Source: Mesorhizobium ventifaucium (GTDB lineage: Bacteria > Pseudomonadota > Alphaproteobacteria > Rhizobiales > Rhizobiaceae). From it: 64,000 nucleotides of DNA. The notes below the pieces were generated by a model. It ran no database searches. It saw nothing but the letters and a program-made list of their open reading frames with translations, and was not told the DNA's origin. The translations under genes and the position numbers were made by a program. The stretch is from NCBI RefSeq assembly GCF_935822925.1, contig NZ_CAKXZS010000078.1, positions 1 through 64,000 on the forward strand. Direction: 5' to 3'. Shown here in pieces: positions 24,874 through 32,752 of the stretch (its first letter is position 1; the number at the start of each line of letters is the position of its first letter).

Positions 24874-26055
24874 ATGGTAGAGCTTTACGGCAAGACGCTT
24901 TCGCGCCGGCAGATCTCGGAACGCTCCGGCATGCTGTCGCAATTCGCCGGCGTGCGGCTGATGACGCTCGGCGACGGCGTGGAGCGCGGCATCCGCATGC
25001 TCGAATTCCGCACCGGCTCCGGCCTGCGCTTCACCGCGCTGGTCGACCGGGCGCTCGACATCGCCGATTGCGATTTCAAGGGCCAGGCGATCGGCTGGCA
25101 TTCGCCGAGCGGCTTTCGCCATCCCGGCCTGCACGAATATGAAGGCGAGGAGGGGCTGGCCTGGGCGCGGTCGTTTTCCGGCCTGCTGCTGACCTGCGGC
25201 CTCGACCATATATTGTTCATGAACGAGGTCCCCGCCGACAGCTACAACTATCCGCCGAAGAAGACGGTGCGCCATTCGCTGCATGGCCGCGTCAGCACCA
25301 TCCCGGCGCGATTGACCGGCTATGGCGAGACTTGGGACGGCGACCGCTGCGTGCTGTGGGCCGAAGGCATCGTCCAGCAGTCGACGGTGTTCGGCGAGGA
25401 TCTGCATCTGCTGCGGCGGATCGAGGCCGATGTCGGCGGCACCGAGATCCGGCTGTCGGACCGCGTCGTCAATCACGGCTTCAGCCGCACGCCGCATATG
25501 TACTTTTATCACATCAATGTCAGCCATCCTGTGCTCGACGAGGGCTCGCGCTACCTGGCGCCGATCCGCGACGTCGTCTGGGCGGGCCATGCCGGCGAGC
25601 GCTATGAGGCGCAGAAGGTCGGCTACCGCACGGCGCCGGCACCGCAACTGGGCTTCACGGAACAGGTCTGGCAGCACGAACTCGGCGCCGACGCCAACGG
25701 CGACGTGCCGGTGGCGGTGGTCAACGACCGTCTCGGCCTCGGTCTCGAAGTCGTCACGCGCAAGCACCAGTTGCCTTGCGCCTATGAGTGGCAGAATTTC
25801 CAGGCCGGGCATTATGCGCTCGGCATCGAGCCGTCGACGCATCATGTGCTGGGCAATCTGGCAGCGCGCGGACGCGGCGAGATGATCTGGCTGCAGCACG
25901 GCGAAAGCCGTTCGTACGAAGCGGAGTTTCGGGTTCTCGACGGCGCCGGCGAGATCGCCGGCGCCGAGAGCCGGATCGCAGCGATTGCCAGGCAGCCGCG
26001 GGAGGATTATCCGCGGCCATCGGGTCATTTTCCTGTTCTCGGAGGCAGGTCGTGA
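24874..26055 (+). CDS. DUF4432 family, aldose-1-epimerase-like protein
   Basis: 393 residues. Galactose-mutarotase-like superfamily architecture: RFTALVDRALDIADCDFKG near residues 50-70, a His in HYALGIEPSTHHV toward the C-terminus, and SDRVVNHGF in the middle. DUF4432 proteins often accompany sugar ABC importers and are predicted to act on the anomeric centre of a sugar, but are largely uncharacterised. It starts 17 bp after the ATPase and may mutarotate or sense the transported sugar. Confidence 0.75.
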   Translation: MVELYGKTLSRRQISERSGMLSQFAGVRLMTLGDGVERGIRMLEFRTGSGLRFTALVDRALDIADCDFKGQAIGWHSPSGFRHPGLHEYEGEEGLAWARSFSGLLLTCGLDHILFMNEVPADSYNYPPKKTVRHSLHGRVSTIPARLTGYGETWDGDRCVLWAEGIVQQSTVFGEDLHLLRRIEADVGGTEIRLSDRVVNHGFSRTPHMYFYHINVSHPVLDEGSRYLAPIRDVVWAGHAGERYEAQKVGYRTAPAPQLGFTEQVWQHELGADANGDVPVAVVNDRLGLGLEVVTRKHQLPCAYEWQNFQAGHYALGIEPSTHHVLGNLAARGRGEMIWLQHGESRSYEAEFRVLDGAGEIAGAESRIAAIARQPREDYPRPSGHFPVLGGRS

Positions 26056-26146
26056 CAATGGCGAAGGCGATGCGAAACACCAGTTGGAAGGCTGGCCTCG
26101 GCCGGAGTGGAGAGGGCTCGCGGCCGTTCGGAAATTGGAGGTCACA

Positions 26147-27235
26147 ATGGCTGGCAAGGTAAAGCGCGATTACAGCCTGGTCGGTGAAAGCACGCGGATT
26201 GCGATCGAGACCGGTCTAGCCTCGGCGGAGTGGTACCACACCGATGTGCCGCGCAAGACGATGAAGGAACTGATGCAACGTTCCGACAGTCCGGCAATCC
26301 GCGACACGGCCATCTGGCTCGCCGCCATCCTAGGTTCCGCCGCCGGCGGCGTTTACTTCTGGGGCACCTGGTGGTGCGTGCCGTTCTTCTTAGCCTATGG
26401 CGTGCTCTATGCCTCGGCCAGCGACTCGCGCTGGCACGAATGCGGCCACGGCACCGCTTTCCGCACGCGCTGGATTAATGATGTCGTCTACCAGATCGCC
26501 AGCTTCATGCTGATGCGCAATCCGGTGACCTGGCGCTGGAGCCATGCCCGCCACCACACCGACACGATCATTGTCGGACGCGATGCCGAGATCGCCGTGA
26601 TGCGCCCGCCGGACCTGCTGCGCACCGCACTCGCCTTCACCGGTATCCTCGACTTTCGCTATTCGCTTCCGGCGCTGGTGCGCCAGGCATTCGGCAAGCT
26701 GACGCCGGACGAGAAAAGCTACGTTCCCGAGATGGAACAGCACAAGGCCGTCATCGCCGCCCGCTGGCATATCGCCATCTACATCGCCACAATCGCGCTC
26801 GCGGTTTTCGTGCACTCGTGGATTCCGCTGGTGCTCGTCGGCGGGCCGCGCCTCTACGGCACCTGGCACATGGTGCTGACCGGCCTGCTGCAGCACATCG
26901 GTCTCGCCGACAACGTGGTCGATCATCGGCTCAACAGCCGGACCGTCTACATGAACCCGATCAGCCGGTTCATCTACTGGAACATGAACTACCACGTCGA
27001 GCATCACATGTTTCCGATGGTGCCCTATCACGCGCTGCCCAGGCTGCACGAATTGATCAAGCACGATCTGCCGGAGCCGAACCCATCGATGTGGCATGCC
27101 TATCGCGAGGTCTGGCCGGTCCTGCTCAGGCAGCTCAAATACGAGGACTATTTCCTCAAGCGCGAGCTGCCGCCGACGGCACGGCCCTATCGTGGCGAGT
27201 TCCACGAAGTGAACATGTCGGCAGCAGCGGAATAG
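26147..27235 (+). CDS. Membrane di-iron oxygenase/fatty acid desaturase family (MocD-like)
   Basis: 362 residues from ATG 26147, with GGAGG about 6 bases upstream; the longer frame from 25985 lacks support. Three histidine boxes typical of the family: HECGH (97-101), HARHH (133-138) and HVEHH (283-287). Hydrophobic helices lie around 55-85 and 205-240. Relatives hydroxylate or desaturate using a di-iron centre and electrons from ferredoxin. It is followed by a Rieske ferredoxin exactly as mocD and mocE are. In rhizopine catabolism this pair is proposed to remove the O-methyl group of 3-O-methyl-scyllo-inosamine. The assignment to demethylation here is inference from context. Confidence 0.85.
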   Translation: MAGKVKRDYSLVGESTRIAIETGLASAEWYHTDVPRKTMKELMQRSDSPAIRDTAIWLAAILGSAAGGVYFWGTWWCVPFFLAYGVLYASASDSRWHECGHGTAFRTRWINDVVYQIASFMLMRNPVTWRWSHARHHTDTIIVGRDAEIAVMRPPDLLRTALAFTGILDFRYSLPALVRQAFGKLTPDEKSYVPEMEQHKAVIAARWHIAIYIATIALAVFVHSWIPLVLVGGPRLYGTWHMVLTGLLQHIGLADNVVDHRLNSRTVYMNPISRFIYWNMNYHVEHHMFPMVPYHALPRLHELIKHDLPEPNPSMWHAYREVWPVLLRQLKYEDYFLKRELPPTARPYRGEFHEVNMSAAAE

Positions 27236-27277
27236 GCGCTGCGCAGCAGCAAGGCGAAATTTCGGGAGAAAATAGAG

Positions 27278-27592
27278 ATGGCCGATTGGGTCGAGGCGTG
27301 CGCGGTGGACGATGTCGACGAAGAGGATGTCATCCGCTTCGATCATGGCGGCCGCAGCTTCGCAATCTACCGTTCGCCGGATGACGAATTCTTCGCCACC
27401 GACGGCTTTTGCACACATGAAAAGGCGCATCTGGCCGATGGGCTTGTCATGGACGACATCATCGAATGCCCCAAGCACAATGGCCGCTTCAATTACAAGA
27501 CCGGCCAGGCCAAGGGCGCGCCGGTCTGCGTCAATCTGCAGATCTATCCGGTGAAGGTCGAAGCTGGCAAGGTGATGATCCAGATCGCCTGA
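27278..27592 (+). CDS. Rieske-type [2Fe-2S] ferredoxin (MocE-like)
   Basis: 104 residues. Rieske ligands C45-X-H47 in FCTHEKAHL and C64-X2-H67 in ECPKHNGRF are all present. A small soluble electron carrier, likely feeding the di-iron oxygenase encoded 43 bp upstream. No ferredoxin reductase (MocF equivalent) is encoded in this operon, so a housekeeping or distant reductase must serve it. Confidence 0.88.
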   Translation: MADWVEACAVDDVDEEDVIRFDHGGRSFAIYRSPDDEFFATDGFCTHEKAHLADGLVMDDIIECPKHNGRFNYKTGQAKGAPVCVNLQIYPVKVEAGKVMIQIA

Positions 27593-27629
27593 CCGGCCTT
27601 CCATTCACGCAACCAAGGGGACCAAATCG

Positions 27630-28430
27630 ATGAGCCGGAAAAGACCGACGGTGGCAGACCTGCGCGCCATGAAGGGCAAGCGGCAATTGACCATGCTGCG
27701 GGTGCTGACGATGGAGGAGGCCGAGGCCGCTGAACGAGCGGGGGTCGACATTGTCTCGGTGCCGCCGGAACTGGTGCTCAATCCGCAATACCGCGATGCC
27801 GCACCCAGCCTGTTCACCATGCCGGGCGACAATTTCTACGAGATCGGCACAGCCGACGATTTCGTCCGCTGGGCGTTCCGGCTCTACAAGGCGAGCGCCG
27901 ACGCGGTTTATTGCAGCGCCGGCTTTGCCACTGTCAAACGGCTGGCCGATGACAATATCCCGGTGATCGGCCATGTCGGCCTGATCCCGTCGCGCGCCAC
28001 CTGGACCGGCGGCTTCAAGGCTGTCGGCAAGACCGCCGACGGCGCCATGCAGATTTTCGAGGCAGTCAAGCAATACGAAGCGGCCGGCGCGATCGGCGCC
28101 GAGATCGAAGTGGTGCCGGTCGAGGTGGCCAAGGCGATTTCGGAGCGAACCTCGCTGATCATGCTGTCGATGGGGGCCGGCACCGGCTGCGACGCGCAAT
28201 ATCTGTTCGCCGACGACATCCTTGGCCAGAACCGTGGCCACATGCCGCGCCATTCCAAGGTCTATCGCAATTTCGCCGCCGAATATGACCGCCTGCAGGC
28301 GGAACGCATTGCTGCTTTTTCCGAATATGTCGCCGACGTGAACAGCCTGGCCTATCCCGAAGACAAGCATGTGGTGCATATGGACCCGGACCAGCTCGGC
28401 CAGTTCATGGAGAAGATCAACGCCGGATAA
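27630..28430 (+). CDS. PanB/ketopantoate hydroxymethyltransferase-like protein lacking metal ligands
   Basis: 266 residues with the PanB TIM-barrel pattern: IPVIGHVGLIPSRATWTGGF, EIEVVPVEVAKAI, and GAGTGCDAQYLFADDILG. The catalytic glutamate of PanB (E181 in E. coli) matches E160. The three Mg-binding positions are not conserved: VGDSLG is replaced by VPPELV (44-49), the ADLPF motif is missing, and KIEGG is replaced by a VYCSAGF stretch. It is therefore unlikely to make ketopantoate. A related lyase or aldolase-type step on a pathway intermediate is possible. Last gene of the operon. Confidence 0.7.
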   Translation: MSRKRPTVADLRAMKGKRQLTMLRVLTMEEAEAAERAGVDIVSVPPELVLNPQYRDAAPSLFTMPGDNFYEIGTADDFVRWAFRLYKASADAVYCSAGFATVKRLADDNIPVIGHVGLIPSRATWTGGFKAVGKTADGAMQIFEAVKQYEAAGAIGAEIEVVPVEVAKAISERTSLIMLSMGAGTGCDAQYLFADDILGQNRGHMPRHSKVYRNFAAEYDRLQAERIAAFSEYVADVNSLAYPEDKHVVHMDPDQLGQFMEKINAG

Positions 28431-28490
28431 GACGCGCCGGCCAGGACGTGCTCGACAATATCAAGGGATTTAAAGCACTTACGGCCTGAC

Positions 28491-28677
28491 CTTCTCCCCT
28501 TGTGGGAGAAGGTGGATCGGCGCGTAGCGCCGAGACGGATGAGGGATGCTGGAAGAAACGCGGCGTTAAAAGATCGAGGAATTTTGAGTGCTTAGTCCTT
28601 CGAGGGAGCGATCCTTCCAGCACCCCTCATCCGACCTCGCTTCGCGAGGGCACCTTCTCCCACAAGGGGAGAAGGAA
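28491..28677. repeat. Two intergenic mosaic elements in inverted orientation
   Basis: The left unit starts accttctccccttgtgggag and includes ggatgaggg; the right unit is its approximate inverse, ending ttctcccacaaggggagaag, preceded by cccctcatccg. The two face each other across about 40 bp, giving a potential long hairpin between two convergent operons (the moc-like operon and the molybdenum-hydroxylase operon). It may act as a bidirectional terminator. Confidence 0.65.
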
Positions 28678-28688
28678 AGGGCGCCACG

Positions 28689-29579
28689 CTACACCGGCCG
28701 ATATACCTTCTCCGCCGTGCTCCAAAAGATGTCCGCCTCTGCCACCGCACCATGCTTCGCAACCGCCTCCCGGTGCGCCTTGATCAGTTCGGCATGGCTG
28801 GTCCATAGTTTCTCGATCGGGAAGTTCGAGCCGAACATCAGCCGGTCGCTGCCGAGAATGTCGATCGCGTTGTCGACGATGTAGGCGATCAGCGTCGGGT
28901 CGTTGCGGTGGACGAAGGTGCCGAGGCCGGAGAGCTTGGCATAAAGGTTGGGCGCGGCTGAAAGCGTGCCCAGCCCGGTCTTCCAGGCCTCGGTGGTTTC
29001 CGGCGAAACATCGGTGAGCATGCCGGCATGGGTGAGGATGAAATTGGTCTCAGGATTTTCGCCGACAAGCGTCAGCCCGTCCTTCATCTGGGCCGGGAAA
29101 AGCTGCAGGTCGAAGGACAGATCATAGTCCTTCAGCCGCGCCACATTGGCCCGCACCTTCGGGTCGACGACCTGATCGGGTGAGGTGGCGAAGCGGAAGG
29201 CCGGCGTTTCGTGCCAGTGCAGTTGCATGCGCACGCCGCGCAGCAGGGGGTATTTTTTCAGCCGGTCGATCTGGGGCCTGATATCATCCACCGTCATGTC
29301 GGCATAGCCGACGATCGCATGCGGCCAATCGGTTTCGCTAGCCGTCTTCTGCAGGAAGGCGACTTCGGTCTCGAAATCCTCCTTGGCCCAGTTGGTCTGG
29401 ACATAGACCGCCTTCTCGACGCCGGAGCCTTGCTGGTCGGCGAGGAATTCCTCGATCGGATAGTCGCGGCGGATCGGCTCGTAAGGGCCGAAGATGCGCG
29501 GCACCATTGGCCCGCGCAGCCAGGGCTGGTGCTGCTGTCGCCAGATGTGGAAATGCGCGTCGATCGCCTTTTTCATCAT
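28689..29579 (-). CDS. Amidohydrolase 2 family protein (TIM-barrel lactonase/decarboxylase type)
   Basis: 296 residues. N-terminal IDAHFHIWRQQHQPWL carries the HxH metal motif. LTHAGM (with H) and the late FGSNFPIEK (the usual SDWP/DXP aspartate replaced by N) complete the PF04909 pattern. Relatives include fuconolactonase and 2-pyrone-4,6-dicarboxylate lactonase. It overlaps the VWA gene (ATGA) and is the final gene of the molybdenum-hydroxylase operon, suggesting it opens or hydrolyses the hydroxylated product. The altered SDWP residue means a normal mononuclear metal site is uncertain. Confidence 0.8.
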   Translation of the reverse strand: MMKKAIDAHFHIWRQQHQPWLRGPMVPRIFGPYEPIRRDYPIEEFLADQQGSGVEKAVYVQTNWAKEDFETEVAFLQKTASETDWPHAIVGYADMTVDDIRPQIDRLKKYPLLRGVRMQLHWHETPAFRFATSPDQVVDPKVRANVARLKDYDLSFDLQLFPAQMKDGLTLVGENPETNFILTHAGMLTDVSPETTEAWKTGLGTLSAAPNLYAKLSGLGTFVHRNDPTLIAYIVDNAIDILGSDRLMFGSNFPIEKLWTSHAELIKAHREAVAKHGAVAEADIFWSTAEKVYRPV

Positions 29580-30844
29580 GAAACCCTTTTCCAGATTGCT
29601 GCGGCCGCCGCAGCGGGGCGGGCGAGCGACAGGATGAAATCGGTGAGACCGGCGATCGACGAGCCGTCGACCAGATCGTCGAGCACCGGCAGGATGGCGC
29701 GAAGCGCTGCCGTCGCCGGCTGGAAACGCGGGTCGCCGGCCAGCGGCGTCGCCAGCGACAGCCGGAAGGCGCGGGCGCTCAGCCGGCCCATCGCCATTTC
29801 AAGATCGGCATGATCGCCGCGCTCCAGCGCGTCGGACAGGATGACGACCGCCGCGCCGCGCGCAAAGGCAGAGAAGCGCGGCACCGACAGGAAGGCGAGC
29901 AGCGTCGGTCCCATGCGGGTGCCGCCATCCCAGTCGTCGACCAATGCTGCCGCGCGGGCCAGCGCCTGGTCGCGGTCGCGAATGCGCAGCGCCGTGGTGA
30001 TGCGGGTCAGCCGCGTGCCGAAGGTGAAAATTTCAGCCCGGTCCGCGCCTTGCACCGCTGCATGCGCCAGTTTGAGATAGTCCGATGTGTAGAGCTTCAT
30101 CGAGCCGGACACGTCGATCAGCAACGAAACCTTGCGAGGCACGATCTGCCGGCGGCGCAGCAGCGGCGACGGTATATCGCCGTCGGCACTGACGATTTCG
30201 CGGAGCGAACGGCGCAGGTCGAGCTTGCCGCGCGCGTGCGTGCGCACGGTGCGGAAGGAGCGGCGGGCGGGCAAGGCGGTAGCGAGCTTGCGGCGGAAGG
30301 CGGCAAGCCCGTCGCCGTCGCGTTGAAAGTCGCGGGCGCTCAACCGTTCGGCGCCGGACGATAGCTCGCCGCCTTCCTCCCGGCGCGTCACCTCGATCTC
30401 TTCTTCGCTGGTGCCGCCATCGTCCTTGATGCGGGTTTCCTCGTCGACCTCGCCTTCGACCACGGCCGCGGTGCTGCCGCAAAAATAGCTTTGGAAATGC
30501 GCCTCGAATTCGGCGCGGCGGTCGGGCGCCGGCGCCAGCGTGGCAAGCGCCGCTTCGTGGATATCGGCCATCGACCGGGGCCCGAGCAGCGTCACCGCCT
30601 GCATGAACCCGGACACCTGCTCCGGCGCCACCGGAAAGCCATAGCGGCGCAGCAGCCGGCCAAAACCGAGCAAGGGCGCAGCCGCGCGGGGCAAGCTCTC
30701 CTCTACCCGTTCACGGGGAGAGGATGCCGGCAGGCAGGTGAGGGGCGGCGCCGTCTTCCGCCGTTCGCGCTGCCCCTCATCCGCCCCTTCGGGGCACCTT
30801 CTCCCCATGAACGGGGAGAAGGGGTCATTGACGTCGCGTGTCAC
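29576..30844 (-). CDS. VWA domain protein (CoxE-like) with a repeat-derived N-terminal segment
   Basis: 422 residues from GTG 30844, overlapping the MoxR stop (GTGA). The C-terminal VWA domain carries the MIDAS motif DVSGSMKLY and ILSDALERGD. The middle is charged (EEEIEVTRREEGGE). The canonical N-terminus AAAPLLGFGRLLRRYGFPVA starts about 45 residues in. Before it lies FSPFMGRRCPEGADEGQRER and further sequence encoded by an intergenic repeat inserted in frame. CoxE proteins work with MoxR ATPases (CoxD) in maturing molybdenum hydroxylases, fitting the neighbours. Confidence 0.85.
   Translation of the reverse strand: MTRDVNDPFSPFMGRRCPEGADEGQRERRKTAPPLTCLPASSPRERVEESLPRAAAPLLGFGRLLRRYGFPVAPEQVSGFMQAVTLLGPRSMADIHEAALATLAPAPDRRAEFEAHFQSYFCGSTAAVVEGEVDEETRIKDDGGTSEEEIEVTRREEGGELSSGAERLSARDFQRDGDGLAAFRRKLATALPARRSFRTVRTHARGKLDLRRSLREIVSADGDIPSPLLRRRQIVPRKVSLLIDVSGSMKLYTSDYLKLAHAAVQGADRAEIFTFGTRLTRITTALRIRDRDQALARAAALVDDWDGGTRMGPTLLAFLSVPRFSAFARGAAVVILSDALERGDHADLEMAMGRLSARAFRLSLATPLAGDPRFQPATAALRAILPVLDDLVDGSSIAGLTDFILSLARPAAAAAAIWKRVS
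30695..30829. repeat. Intergenic mosaic element inside the VWA coding region
   Basis: Plus-strand tacccgttcacggggagagg, later gcccctcatccgccccttcg and ccttctccccatgaacgggg form two hairpins of the same kind as at 18690-18835 and 28491-28677. It lies between codon 9 or so and codon 50 of the VWA gene and keeps the frame open. Confidence 0.65.
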
Positions 30845-31737
30845 GCCAATGCCTCCTCGACGATCCGGCCAAGCTCGGGGGCGATGTAGGACAGGTCCTC
30901 CTCGTCCTTGATCAGCACGCCGATGGCGCGGCGGAAGGCTTCCGGCCACGGGCTGCCGCCCTTTTCGAGGATCGTCGCGGCATTGGCCCATTCGACCGCC
31001 TCGGCAATGCCGGGCGGCTTGGCCAGCGGGCGGGCACGGATGTCGCGCACGGCGGTAGCCACGGCGCGGGCGGTGGCCTTAGCGACGTCACCGGCGCGAA
31101 GCATGATGATGGCGGCCTCGCGCTCGGCGTCGGGATAGGTGATCCAGTGGTAGACGCATCGCCGCCGCAACGCCTCCGCCAGTTCGCGGGTGCGGTTCGA
31201 GGTCAGGATGACGATCGGCTGCGCCGTCGCGCGGATGGTGCCACGCTCGGGAATGCTGATCTGGAAATCGGAAAGGAATTCCAGGAGCAGCGCTTCGAAC
31301 TCATGGTCGGAACGGTCGATCTCGTCGACCAGCAGCACGCGCTTTTCCGGCGCCTTCAGCACCTGCAGCAGCGGCCGTGCGATCAAAAAACGGTCGTCAT
31401 AGATGTCGACCTCATGCTCGCCGGCATGACGAATGGCGAGCAACTGGCGCTGATAGTTCCATTCGTAGAGCGCGTGTGCGGCGTCGATGCCTTCGTAGCA
31501 TTGCAGCCGCACCAGATCGCGCCCGAGCAGTTCGGCTATCGCCTTGGCCGCCTCGGTCTTGCCGACGCCCGGCGCGCCTTCGAGCAGCAGCGGCTTGCCC
31601 AGCCGGATCGCCAGGAAAATGGCGGTGGCAAGGCTTTCATCGGCCAGATATCGCGAGGCGGCGAGGCGCGATGCCACCGCCTCCGGCGAGATCGCGACAG
31701 TCTCGGCGCTTGTAGTCCGGGCGCTTCTCTTGGGCAT
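30841..31737 (-). CDS. MoxR family AAA+ ATPase (CoxD-like)
   Basis: 298 residues from ATG 31737; a GTG at 31746 directly after the upstream stop is the alternative. Walker A LLLEGAPGVGKTEAAKAI, Walker B VLLVDEIDRSD, sensor-1 ILTSNRTREL, and arginine-rich EALRRRCVYHW typical of CoxD/MoxR. MoxR ATPases partner with VWA proteins as metal-centre insertion chaperones. Position between the hydroxylase subunits and the VWA gene supports maturation of that enzyme. Confidence 0.88.
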   Translation of the reverse strand: MPKRSARTTSAETVAISPEAVASRLAASRYLADESLATAIFLAIRLGKPLLLEGAPGVGKTEAAKAIAELLGRDLVRLQCYEGIDAAHALYEWNYQRQLLAIRHAGEHEVDIYDDRFLIARPLLQVLKAPEKRVLLVDEIDRSDHEFEALLLEFLSDFQISIPERGTIRATAQPIVILTSNRTRELAEALRRRCVYHWITYPDAEREAAIIMLRAGDVAKATARAVATAVRDIRARPLAKPPGIAEAVEWANAATILEKGGSPWPEAFRRAIGVLIKDEEDLSYIAPELGRIVEEALA

Positions 31738-31746
31738 TCCCAGCAC

Positions 31747-32751
31747 TCAGTTCGAGGCTTGCGCCTTCAGCGCCCGCAGGATGCGTTCCGGCGTGATCGG
31801 CAGCGTGTCAATGCGAACGCCGACGGCGTCGAAGACCGCGTTGGCGACCGCCGGGATTTGCGGGTTGGCACACATTTCGCCCGGCCCCTTGGCGCCAAAG
31901 GGTCCGTCGGCCGAGGGCCTCTCCAGCACGATGATCTCGGTTTGCGCAAGATCGCCTGGTCCCGGCATCAGATATTGGTTGAAGTCGGTGCCGCCATGAT
32001 CGCGGTCGGGGTAATAGGGTTCTGTCGTCTCGTAGAGCGCGTGGCTGATGCCCATCCACGAGCCGCCGACGAGCTGCTGCTCGACCATTTTCGGGTTCAG
32101 CGCGCGGCCGATCTCAAAGACATTCTTGACAGTCAGCACGGTGACCTCGCCGGTCTCGTCGTCGACCTCGACCTCGGCGACGGTGCAGGCATGCGCGTAG
32201 CAGGTCGACGGTTTCATCGCGCCGGTTTCTTTATCGGGATATGAGCGCGGGATCAAAAACATGCCGCGGCCGGAAATCGAGCGGCCGCGCTTGAAATGCG
32301 CCGACAGCGCGACATCGAAGATCGAGATCGATCTTTGCGGCGCACCCTTGACCAGGATGTTGCCCTGGCCGTCGGTATCGAGGTCCGAGGCGTTCACTTC
32401 CAGTTCCTCGGCCGCCACTTCCAGCATCACCTGGCGGGCTTCCCTGGCCGCCTGGATGACGGCGTTGCCGGCGCGGTGGGTGCCGCGCGAGGCGAAGGTG
32501 CCCATGCAGTGCGGGCCGGTGTCGGTGTCGGCGGTGTCGACAACAACGCGGTCGGTTGGCACGCCGATCGTCTCGGCGCAGATCTGCGCCATGATTTGCT
32601 TCATGCCCTGGCCGAGATCGACACTCGACAGCGTCACCATGAAATTGCCGGTCGGCGTCGAATGGACCAGCGCCTGGGTCGGGTCGCCGCCGAGATTCAT
32701 GCCGGTCGGATAATTGATTGCGGCGACGCCGCGTCCGCGCCTGATCGCCAT
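31747..32751 (-). CDS. Molybdenum hydroxylase large subunit, C-terminal half (second MoCo-binding domain)
   Basis: 334 residues from ATG 32751, with AAGGGA upstream inside the preceding gene. Begins RRGRGVAAINYPTGMNLGG, then VDLGQGMKQIMAQICAE, and ends with the catalytic glutamate E292 in GAKGPGEMCANPQ. This is the C-terminal half of an XDH/CoxL-type protein. The N-terminal half is the separate gene 1 bp upstream in another frame. Sizes (455 and 334 residues) resemble NdhL and NdhM of Eubacterium nicotinate dehydrogenase. A frameshift in a once-single gene is the alternative. Confidence 0.82.
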   Translation of the reverse strand: MAIRRGRGVAAINYPTGMNLGGDPTQALVHSTPTGNFMVTLSSVDLGQGMKQIMAQICAETIGVPTDRVVVDTADTDTGPHCMGTFASRGTHRAGNAVIQAAREARQVMLEVAAEELEVNASDLDTDGQGNILVKGAPQRSISIFDVALSAHFKRGRSISGRGMFLIPRSYPDKETGAMKPSTCYAHACTVAEVEVDDETGEVTVLTVKNVFEIGRALNPKMVEQQLVGGSWMGISHALYETTEPYYPDRDHGGTDFNQYLMPGPGDLAQTEIIVLERPSADGPFGAKGPGEMCANPQIPAVANAVFDAVGVRIDTLPITPERILRALKAQASN

Positions 32752-32752
32752 T

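Noticed and set aside
27630..28430. True PanB for pantothenate synthesis
   Set aside because: Metal ligands are missing and no panC or other pantothenate gene is nearby.
30838..32244. Plus-strand 468-codon open frame
   Set aside because: Lies opposite the MoxR gene and the hydroxylase subunit, both with clear motifs; composition is that of a shadow frame.
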